A stretch of 17,333 bases of DNA from DASVLX01 sp035552275 (lineage in GTDB: Bacteria > Actinomycetota > Actinomycetes > Mycobacteriales > Pseudonocardiaceae): positions 1 to 17,333 of the forward strand of contig DASZLR010000122.1 in assembly GCA_035552275.1 (NCBI GenBank), in the 5' to 3' direction. Made by a program: the position numbers and the translations under genes. This document shows, one piece after another, positions 6,870 to 12,055 of this stretch (the stretch's first letter is position 1; each line of letters starts with the position of its first letter). The notes beneath the pieces are model-generated. The model did not search any database and had not been told where the DNA came from. It saw only the letters and a program-made list of their open reading frames with translations.

Positions 6870-8114
6870 TCAATCCCACAGGGCGGCGATCGGAACGGCG
6901 GCGATGTCGTCGCCCAGTCGGAAGGCGCGTGGGCCGGTGTGCAGCACGGCGCCACCGACGAAGCGGTCCCCCAACTCGGTGCGCAGCCACGCGAGGTGAC
7001 GGGCGTCGCCCCGGTTCGGGGCGTTGCTCGCCTTGATTTCTATGGCGAACACCCGCCCGCCACCGTATTCAATGATGATGTCGATCTCGTGTTGCCCTTT
7101 CTCCTGACGGAGATGATAAAGACGGGGCTGGGTTTCGCAGCTGGCGAGCTGGGCGCGCAGTTGGGCCACTACGAATGTGTCGACAATTCGGCCCAGTAGA
7201 TCTCCGTCCTTCATCAGCCCGGGAACGCCGATGCGCAGCGCGGCGAGGGCGAGCGAGGGATCGACAAGGTATCGCTTGGGGATGCGGACCAGCCGTTTGA
7301 TGCGGTTGGTCCACCAGGCCGGTAGTGTGTCGATGATCAGCAGGTTGCGTAGCAACTGGTCGTAGGCTTCTCCCGTCGCCCTGGCCACTCCGGCTTTCTC
7401 GTAGACAGTCCGGTGATCAGTGATGCCCGCGGTATTCAGAGCGCACGATTCCAGGTATCGACGGAGCAGTTGTGGATCGCGATGGGCCGAGAGCATGGCG
7501 ACGTCGCGGGTCAGCAGTTGCTCGACATAGCTTTCCAGCCAGGGCCCGCGCTCAGCGGCCGGCAACCGTAGCGCGGGCTCAGGGAAACCGCCGGTGGCGG
7601 CCAGTTCGGCGTAGTCACGCAGATCGAGTTGTTCGGTCGGGTTCGTCATCAACGGCTCGATACCGTGTTCGGCGAGCCGGTCAAGCAATGGCACCTGGGG
7701 CAGCGAGCCGTGGATTTCGCCGACGGTCAGCCCGAACATCGCCACCCGGAGCAGCCGACCGGTCCCTGGCCACGTGGGCGAGTCGACGTCGCCCCGGACT
7801 GACCCGGTGATCAGGAACCGGCCCGGCCGTGGGTCGGCGTCCACAGATCGTTTCACCGCGCCCAACACGTCCGGCGCGATCTGCCATTCATCGATCAGGA
7901 TGGGCTCGACCAGATCCCGCAGCGCGGCGTCGGGATCGGCTTCGACCGCGACCGCCTGCGATCGCTGGTCCAGCCTGAGCTCGGTGCGTGCCAGCCGAGC
8001 CGCCGTCGTGGTCTTGCCGGTCGCCCGTGGTCCCACCAGCAACACGGCCGGATGATGGGCAAGCCGACGGACCAGCAGACTGTCAATCTGACGCGGTAGG
8101 TAGGCGGCAGGCAT
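6870..8114 (-). CDS. AAA-type ATPase with DUF4143 C-terminal domain (unit 1 cargo)
   Basis: This 414-aa protein belongs to the large, poorly understood family of predicted AAA ATPases joined to DUF4143 (COG1373 type). Walker A is GPRATGKT (residues 28-35), Walker B is ILIDEWQ (72-78) and a sensor-like FLITGS follows (100-105). The C-terminal third contains QEKGQHEIDIIIEY, then VFAIEIKAS, the E-x-D...E-x-K pattern of a PD-(D/E)XK nuclease-like fold common at this end of the family. The start ATG 8114 has AGGAG just 1 nt upstream, which is close; the next in-frame starts would remove the Walker A region. Members of the family sit in variable genomic islands and have been suspected of toxin-antitoxin or defence roles, but the activity is not established. 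The gene lies alone, 35 nt from the convergent tetR stop, with repeat A as its promoter side. Confidence 0.9.
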   Translation of the reverse strand: MPAAYLPRQIDSLLVRRLAHHPAVLLVGPRATGKTTTAARLARTELRLDQRSQAVAVEADPDAALRDLVEPILIDEWQIAPDVLGAVKRSVDADPRPGRFLITGSVRGDVDSPTWPGTGRLLRVAMFGLTVGEIHGSLPQVPLLDRLAEHGIEPLMTNPTEQLDLRDYAELAATGGFPEPALRLPAAERGPWLESYVEQLLTRDVAMLSAHRDPQLLRRYLESCALNTAGITDHRTVYEKAGVARATGEAYDQLLRNLLIIDTLPAWWTNRIKRLVRIPKRYLVDPSLALAALRIGVPGLMKDGDLLGRIVDTFVVAQLRAQLASCETQPRLYHLRQEKGQHEIDIIIEYGGGRVFAIEIKASNAPNRGDARHLAWLRTELGDRFVGGAVLHTGPRAFRLGDDIAAVPIAALWD

Positions 8115-8123
8115 GCTCCTAGC

Positions 8124-8261
8124 TTATACATATTCGGAAGCCTTGCGTATACATCTGCGGATGCTCCGGGTAGACATTTGCCGGACTGCCTGGGCGGGCA
8201 GCTCCGGAAGCTGGGCCGCGCGGGCGCAGCTCAGCCGGCGCGGAGTTCGGCGAGCAGGACG
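8124..8261 (-). repeat. Repeat A, copy 1 (promoter side of the ATPase unit)
   Basis: These 138 bp recur at 10167-10304 with four substitutions and no gaps (about 97% identity). Both copies lie directly upstream of a minus-strand cargo gene: 9 bp before the ATPase start here. The block carries TATACAT-type iterons at its left end and ends at the octamer GCAGGACG. On the minus strand, ATGTATAAG at its left edge can act as a -10 region (TATAAG or TATGTA), which would make this the shared promoter of the cargo. Confidence 0.92.
8125..8208. promoter_or_regulatory. Iteron-like repeats with a 23-bp period (copy 1)
   Basis: Three direct repeats of consensus TATACATNTGCGGANGC start at 8125 (TATACATATTCGGAAGC), 8148 (TATACATCTGCGGATGC) and 8171 (TAGACATTTGCCGGACTGC). 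A fourth, degenerate one keeps only the CCGGAAGCTG part, with CGGA at 8205, again 23 bp on. The CGGA cores are at 8135, 8158, 8182 and 8205. A regular two-turn spacing suggests side-by-side binding of a protein over the cargo promoter; which protein is unknown. Confidence 0.6.
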
Positions 8262-8435
8262 TGCACCGCAATCTTCGCCGTGCTCGAACAGGGCCTCGCC
8301 GGCTTCGAGGCCGAACTACGGCATAGCCACCTCACCCGGGTGGTCCCCCCGGAACTGCGATTCGCACTGGACGAGATCGAGCACGACCTCACCGGTCGGG
8401 AGTCCGTCGACCTCCCAGCCCACATCCAGGACTGA
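8254..8435 (+). pseudogene. Repeat B', duplicated 3' fragment of the tetR gene
   Basis: This is a second copy of the last 60 codons of the upstream TetR gene, about 97% identical at the base level, with the same stop codon. It has no helix-turn-helix and no start of its own. An extra A at about 8270 shifts the frame near the junction, after which the tetR frame (IFAVLEQGLAGFEAELRHSH...) continues to the end. The shift happens to join it in frame with a short open stretch from TTG 8178 in repeat A, giving a possible 85-aa chimera without a ribosome binding site; this is probably not translated. The protein changes against the intact gene are Ala to Val, Glu to Pro and Leu to Ile near the C-terminus. 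It serves as the left border of unit 2. Bases 8115-8457 hold no other gene. Confidence 0.85.
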
Positions 8436-8440
8436 GGCGA

Positions 8441-8454
8441 GTCGGTCAACCGAC
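8441..8454. terminator. Small hairpin between repeat B' and the PIN gene
   Basis: GTCGG-TCAA-CCGAC is a perfect 5-bp stem with a 4-nt loop, placed just after the stop codon of the tetR fragment and just after the stop of the minus-strand PIN gene. It could end the unit 2 transcript weakly. There is no T-run on either strand. Confidence 0.3.
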
Positions 8455-8457
8455 GGT

Positions 8458-9015
8458 TCACAGGATTCCGGATGCCTTCGCCCATATCGTGAATTGCCCA
8501 CGTTGGCACGGATATCGGGCACCCGTCTCGATCAGCGCGTCGACAAACGCGTTGGCGCTGTACTCGGTGAGCTGGCCGTTGCGGACAGACTCGGCCACGA
8601 CCCGCAGCGACCCCCACACGTCGAGCCCGCCGTTTCGACCGGCACGACGGGCGTCCTGATCGTCCACGACGGCCGTTGCCCGGTGAGTCTCCGCCCACGC
8701 CAGCACTGTGGCCTCGCCCTGGTTGGACTTGTCCCCTGACACGCGGTCCATCCACCGCACCAGGGCGCTGAGCTCGTCGAGACCATCGACATGGACGATC
8801 TCGATCCAGCCAAGGTCGTCTGTTGATAGCCCGTGATAGCGCAATTCTTCGATCACCGTCGCGGTGGTGATATTTCGGCAGGCGGTGCAATCGCCCATCG
8901 TTGCCACATCGGCCAGCACGTCAATCCGATCGGCTTTCATCGCGTGGTAAAGCGGCGACGTGTCCCAGACCAGAACGCGGGCCGTTGAGTCCTGCCGCTG
9001 TTGGTCGTCGATCAT
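8458..9015 (-). CDS. PIN-domain protein (putative ribonuclease, unit 2 cargo)
   Basis: This 185-aa protein has the acidic pattern of a PIN-domain metal-dependent nuclease: Asp in VWDTSPLYHA (D18), Glu in TATVIEEL (E56/E57), Glu in SNQGEATVLAWAE (E101) and the final aspartates in AVVDDQDAR (D118, D119, D121). PIN proteins cut RNA and are the toxins of many type II toxin-antitoxin pairs. The frame is open from TTG 9024, but ATG 9015 overlaps the stop of the upstream XRE-ImmA gene in a 4-bp ATGA, the usual sign of coupled translation, so that start was chosen. The length is larger than the ~130 aa of VapC toxins; the extra C-terminal part (after about residue 130) is not recognised. The partner upstream suggests a regulator/protease-controlled PIN module. 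A toxin role is inference. Confidence 0.85.
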   Translation of the reverse strand: MIDDQQRQDSTARVLVWDTSPLYHAMKADRIDVLADVATMGDCTACRNITTATVIEELRYHGLSTDDLGWIEIVHVDGLDELSALVRWMDRVSGDKSNQGEATVLAWAETHRATAVVDDQDARRAGRNGGLDVWGSLRVVAESVRNGQLTEYSANAFVDALIETGARYPCQRGQFTIWAKASGIL

Positions 9016-10127
9016 GGCAGGCAATCAGCGATGTTTCTGGCCGGCAGATCGTCCACGGTCACCGCGCCGTAGAGCAACTCGACTGTTCGTGCCCCGGTGA
9101 TCGCGCCCTGATGCCAGGCGGACAGCACCGCGCGCCGCCACTGCGCACCGGTTTCCCCAATCGTCAGGTCTGGGCTGGGCTCACTGCCACGGATCGCGAG
9201 GAAGTCGCCGCGAACCGGCGTGTTCGCGCGTAGCCGCCGGGCATCAGCGACGTTGACCAGTGCGGCCTGTCGTGCTCTAGCCACGACGGCGCTCCACGAC
9301 AGCCGATAGTCGGTGGCCAGACCGAGAAGAACATCGCGCGGACTCTGGTCTGCTCCGCTCATTCGGCGCCACGTGCTCAGCAGGTCGTTGTCCGGAAGCA
9401 GGAACTCACCGGCGAACCGGTCCACAAGCTGTTCCCGTCCATCGCGGCCAGCGGCAACGCCGACGTCACTGTTGTAAGCGTCGTGGAGTAGGTGATGGCC
9501 GAGTTCATGGGCAGCCGTCCAACGCCTCCGGCCAGGTTCGGAGCGACCGCTGATGATGGCCACGCCGAAGCCTTCCAGCAGCAGTGAGGCCCCCTCGGCG
9601 TCCTCGTCGGCGACAGTCACATAGAGACCGAATTCCTCGACGACACTGGCCAGCGCGCCGAGTGGGCCGGATGGAGCGCCCATCGCCTCGCGGGCGTTGC
9701 GGGCGAGTTTGGTCACTTCGCCCACGTCCACACCCGTCGTGGACCGCGGGACGTCGACGGACGGAGCAGGCGGCACGAGAAACCCCTGTTCGACCAACCA
9801 CTGGGCGTTGCGTGCGTGCGTCTCCAGGAGGACATCAAGCCGGTAATGCGACCGCGAGGCCGAGTCGGTGGTTTCGTCCAGGCCACGCCGCTGAGAGGCG
9901 AGCGGGGCCGGCGGTCGCGAAACGAAGTGCGCCATCGGCACGCCCAGTTCCTCGCCGAGACGGGCCAGCTCCAGCGCGCTGACCCGGCGTTCGCCGGCCT
10001 CGATGCGCACCATCGCGGTGCGGTCGAGCCCTATCCGTGTCGCGAGCTCACCCTGACTCATGTCGGCAGCCCGCCGAGCTTCGGCGATGCGCTCGCCGAT
10101 CTCCAGCCAACTCGCCGCGGTGTCCAT
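9012..10127 (-). CDS. XRE-family regulator fused to ImmA/IrrE-type metallopeptidase (unit 2 cargo)
   Basis: This is a 371-aa two-domain protein. Residues about 8-65 form an XRE/Cro-type helix-turn-helix (RIAEARRAADMSQGELATRI, then GLDRTAMVRIEAGERRVS). From about residue 140 comes an ImmA/IrrE (COG2856) zinc peptidase domain with the HELGHH motif (H207, E208, H211) and a downstream REQLVDRFAGEFLLP, whose E232 is the likely third ligand. Such fusions act as repressors whose peptidase, or a paired one, relieves repression, as with ImmR/ImmA of ICEBs1 and DdrO/IrrE. Two starts are possible: GTG 10163, which has a -10-like TATAAC only 2 nt before it, and ATG 10127, from which the HTH begins at the usual distance. 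ATG 10127 is preferred. The PIN gene overlaps its stop by 4 bp, so both form one operon read from repeat A'. Confidence 0.92.
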   Translation of the reverse strand: MDTAASWLEIGERIAEARRAADMSQGELATRIGLDRTAMVRIEAGERRVSALELARLGEELGVPMAHFVSRPPAPLASQRRGLDETTDSASRSHYRLDVLLETHARNAQWLVEQGFLVPPAPSVDVPRSTTGVDVGEVTKLARNAREAMGAPSGPLGALASVVEEFGLYVTVADEDAEGASLLLEGFGVAIISGRSEPGRRRWTAAHELGHHLLHDAYNSDVGVAAGRDGREQLVDRFAGEFLLPDNDLLSTWRRMSGADQSPRDVLLGLATDYRLSWSAVVARARQAALVNVADARRLRANTPVRGDFLAIRGSEPSPDLTIGETGAQWRRAVLSAWHQGAITGARTVELLYGAVTVDDLPARNIADCLP

Positions 10128-10129
10128 GT

Positions 10130-10146
10130 GTGTGATTTTTGCACAC
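10130..10146. promoter_or_regulatory. Small inverted repeat before the XRE-ImmA gene (candidate operator)
   Basis: GTGTG-ATTTTTG-CACAC has perfect 5-bp arms around a 7-bp AT-rich centre, 2 bp before the chosen start codon and downstream of the TATAAC -10 of repeat A'. XRE proteins usually bind short dyads of this kind at their own promoter. This sequence is not part of repeat A and has no counterpart before the ATPase gene. Confidence 0.4.
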
Positions 10147-10166
10147 CCCGCGCTGAGCTGCACAGG

Positions 10167-10304
10167 TTATACATGTGCGGACGCCTTGCGTATACATCTG
10201 CGGATGCTCCGGGTAGACATTTGCCGGACTGCCTGGGCGGGCAGCTCCGGAAGCTGGGCCGCGCGGGCGCAGCTCAGCCGGTGCGGAGTTCGGCGAGCAG
10301 GACG
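10167..10304 (-). repeat. Repeat A', copy 2 (promoter side of the XRE-ImmA/PIN unit)
   Basis: This is the second copy of the 138-bp block at 8124-8261, at a constant offset of 2043 bp with four substitutions, three of which fall in the first iteron. It ends at GCAGGACG (10297-10304), beyond which the sequence continues GGGACGAGG, not repeat B. On the minus strand TGTATAAC at the left edge gives a good -10 (TATAAC), with transcription expected to start near 10158 and a leader of about 30 nt before ATG 10127. Confidence 0.92.
10168..10251. promoter_or_regulatory. Iteron-like repeats with a 23-bp period (copy 2)
   Basis: The iterons start at 10168 (TATACATGTGCGGACGC), 10191 (TATACATCTGCGGATGC) and 10214 (TAGACATTTGCCGGACTGC), with a degenerate fourth CGGAAGC at about 10248. 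The first iteron here fits the consensus better than the first of copy 1. The XRE protein encoded next to it is one candidate to bind them. Confidence 0.58.
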
Positions 10305-10577
10305 GGGACGAGGGCGGTCCGCCATGATCGTTCGGCGGCGTGGGCACGGCGCTGGTTGGCCTGAACGCATGATCGCCCGTGTGCCGTACGTACGTGAGGC
10401 CCGGCATACGTAATTCTCAGTATCTTTTTCACTAAACTTGACAAACCGGCCGTTATAAAAACTGTTGCGGCTTTTTGTGTGATTGTTCGAAGAATTTCGC
10501 GGGCTGTAGTCAAGGGCCCTCCTCCTCGTTACCTTCGGTCGGGATCTGGTTCTTTCCATATCCTTGTTGGAGGCAAC
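10305..10577 (+). other. Gene-free leader region before the S53 peptidase, partly AT-rich
   Basis: No convincing gene is seen here. The first 90 bp are GC-rich; read on the minus strand they are open into repeat A', ending ERSWRTALVPVLLAELRTG and a stop at 10274, which could be the tail of a lost gene. Bases about 10410-10500 are clearly poorer in GC than the rest of the window. They contain TTGACA (10438-10443), TATAAA (10454-10459) and, 17 bp after the TTGACA, ACTGTT (10461-10466). Transcription of the peptidase gene probably starts in this stretch, leaving an untranslated leader of roughly 100 nt. Confidence 0.5.
10438..10466 (+). promoter_or_regulatory. Candidate promoter of the S53 peptidase gene
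   Basis: TTGACA is a consensus -35. The correctly spaced hexamer after 17 bp, ACTGTT, is a poor -10, whereas the better hexamer TATAAA comes after only 10 bp. Either the -10 is weak, as is usual for regulated genes, or TATAAA works with a different upstream element. Confidence 0.35.
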
Positions 10578-11948
10578 GTGAAACGGGGCAGGGCGGCGAT
10601 TGCCGCTGTCGGGACTGCTGCGATCGCTGTGGCGTTGGTAACCGTGACGAGCGGACAGAGTTCCGCGGCCGAACGACCCGACCTGGCCGCCGCCGTGCGG
10701 TCCGGAACGGTCGCCGACCAGTTCGGCGTGCAGCACAGCTGTTCAATCTCCTACCAGGGAAAGCAGCTCGATCTGGGCTGTGACCTGCAGACCGTGACGA
10801 CCGCTCCGTGGTCGGCCGCGCTGGCCGTGAACGACACCCCGCAGGGCTACGGCCCGGCGGATCTCGCGCAGGCGTATGGGCTGCCGGCGAATGTCAGTGG
10901 TCCGCAGAACACGGTGACGATTGTCGGCGTCGGCGCATATCCGAACCTGGAGTCCGATCTGGCGAAATACCGGTCGTCGTACGGGCTGCCGGCCTGCACG
11001 ACGACCAACGGGTGTCTGTCGATCACGGACTATCACGGCGGGGCGCCGCTGCAGCCGTCCGAGCCGCAGATCGAGGAGACGTACGCGGAAGAGACCGCGC
11101 TCGATGTGGACATGGCCTCGGCGTCCTGCCCGAGCTGCAAGATCAGCATGGTGCAGATCCCGTTCGATATCGGCAAGCTGCTGGAGGCCTCGCTGTTCGG
11201 GGATTCGGTGCCGCTGGCCGACGATTTCGGCACCGCGGTGAACCAGGCGGTCGGCAAGGGCACGTCCTCGGTCAGCATGAGCTACGGCCTGCCGTCCGGC
11301 TCGCACGGCGCGGAGTTGGCCACCGGAGCCGCGGCCCAGGCGCTGGATCACCCCGGCGTCGCGATCGTGGCCTCGTCCGGTGACAAGGGCTTCACCGGCA
11401 ACACCCAGCTGTGGCCCTCGCTGGTGCCGACGGTCACCGCGGCCGGCGGAATCACGTTGACCAAGAGCGGTTCCGGCTACGCCCAGACGGCGTGGGGCGC
11501 GGTCCACAAGGGAACCTTCGACGGACCCGGCAGCGGCTGCTCGAACGACTCTGGTCCCGCGGTCGGCCAGCCGGATTCGGTCGCCGCGTACTGCGGCGGG
11601 CATCGCGCGGTGGCCGATGTGTCCGCCGACGCCGACCCGGCGACCGGGGTTTCGGTGTACGACACGTGGAACCCCGACGGCAACGGTCCGTCCGGCTGGG
11701 TCGTGGTCGGTGGCACCAGCGCCGCCTCGCCGTACATCGCGGGTCTGTACGCCCGCGCCGGCAATCTCAGCGGTGTGCACGGGCCGAACACGCTGTACGC
11801 GGCGACGGGCGGCATCCACGACGTGACGACCGGCTCGAACTCGCAGAGCGGCAACTGTGGCTCGCTGCCCCAGGCGACCTGCGTCGCCGGTCCGGGTTGG
11901 GACGGGCCGACCGGCGTCGGCACCCCGCAGGGTCTCAGCGCGTTCTGA
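10578..11948 (+). CDS. Secreted S53 family (sedolisin) serine-carboxyl peptidase
   Basis: This 456-aa protein is an acid-type serine peptidase predicted to be exported. The frame is open further upstream, but GTG 10578 has a clear ribosome binding site (GGAGG, 4 nt away) and begins a signal peptide: MKRGR, a hydrophobic core AAIAAVGTAAIAVALVTV, and a likely cleavage after SSAA. The catalytic residues fit the sedolisin pattern: Glu172 and Asp176 in EETALDVD, the oxyanion-hole Asp269 in ASSGDKG, and Ser381 in GGTSAASP. The C-terminal GWDGPTGVGTP matches the calcium-site region of the family. Ten cysteines in close pairs suggest five disulfides. Odd: typical S53 enzymes have a propeptide of about 180 residues, but here the catalytic domain (GYGPADLAQAYGLP) begins only about 60 residues after the signal peptide. 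Without the pro-domain, folding and activation must differ. Its target is unknown. Confidence 0.93.
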   Translation: MKRGRAAIAAVGTAAIAVALVTVTSGQSSAAERPDLAAAVRSGTVADQFGVQHSCSISYQGKQLDLGCDLQTVTTAPWSAALAVNDTPQGYGPADLAQAYGLPANVSGPQNTVTIVGVGAYPNLESDLAKYRSSYGLPACTTTNGCLSITDYHGGAPLQPSEPQIEETYAEETALDVDMASASCPSCKISMVQIPFDIGKLLEASLFGDSVPLADDFGTAVNQAVGKGTSSVSMSYGLPSGSHGAELATGAAAQALDHPGVAIVASSGDKGFTGNTQLWPSLVPTVTAAGGITLTKSGSGYAQTAWGAVHKGTFDGPGSGCSNDSGPAVGQPDSVAAYCGGHRAVADVSADADPATGVSVYDTWNPDGNGPSGWVVVGGTSAASPYIAGLYARAGNLSGVHGPNTLYAATGGIHDVTTGSNSQSGNCGSLPQATCVAGPGWDGPTGVGTPQGLSAF

Positions 11949-11952
11949 TCCA

Positions 11953-12050
11953 CCGAAGGGCGCTTTCGTCCACCAACGGCGGCAGTCCACCAACGGCGGC
12001 AGTCCACCAACGGCGGCAGCTCAGCCGGCCGGGACGAAGGCGCCCTTCGG
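11953..12050. terminator. Shared terminator-like inverted repeat between convergent genes
   Basis: The arms CCGAAGGGCGCTTTCGTCC (11953-11971) and GGACGAAGGCGCCCTTCGG (12032-12050) are complementary over 19 bp with one mismatch (T opposite G, a wobble pair in the plus-strand RNA). The 60-nt loop holds tandem repeats. The structure fills the gap between the stop of the peptidase gene (11948) and the stop of the LuxR-type gene (12056) and would work in both directions. Confidence 0.7.
11968..12018. repeat. Three perfect 17-bp tandem repeats
   Basis: GTCCACCAACGGCGGCA is present three times without any change at 11968-11984, 11985-12001 and 12002-12018, inside the loop of the large inverted repeat. 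Perfect identity suggests recent expansion, so the copy number may vary between strains. There are no spacers, so it is not a CRISPR array. Confidence 0.95.
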
Positions 12051-12055
12051 CGCGA

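Larger units (their letters stand above)
6654..10304. mobile_element. Two-unit tandem cassette region with shared borders and different cargo
   Basis: The region consists of B-ATPase-A (6654-8253, 1600 bp) followed by B'-PIN/XRE-ImmA-A' (8254-10304). Each unit has a tetR 3' end on the left and the same 138-bp promoter-side block on the right, while the cargo is unrelated. GCAGGACG occurs at 6654-6661, 8254-8261 and 10297-10304. At 8254 the left flank is that of repeat A and the right flank that of repeat B, so the joint is a crossover product at this octamer. Cargo genes all read leftward from repeat A. No transposase, integrase or terminal inverted repeat is visible, so movement may have been by homologous recombination or by a recombinase acting from elsewhere. 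Calling it mobile is inference; the repeat structure is directly seen. Confidence 0.5.

Noticed and set aside
8125..8208. Plasmid-type replication origin based on the iterons
   Set aside because: No Rep protein, DnaA boxes or AT-rich unwinding region is nearby; position upstream of cargo genes fits an operator array better.
9016..9024. TTG 9024 as start of the PIN gene
   Set aside because: ATG 9015 forms the ATGA overlap with the upstream stop, a far better coupled start, and no PIN residues are lost.
10128..10163. GTG 10163 as start of the XRE-ImmA gene
   Set aside because: It would begin 2 nt after the TATAAC -10, before the expected transcription start, and would put the operator dyad inside the coding region.
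6654..10304. Classical transposon, integron or phage-type integrative element
   Set aside because: No transposase, tyrosine or serine integrase, terminal inverted repeats or tRNA target is visible; only the repeat borders support mobility.
11968..12018. CRISPR-like array
   Set aside because: The three 17-bp repeats are directly adjacent with no spacers, and no cas genes are present.
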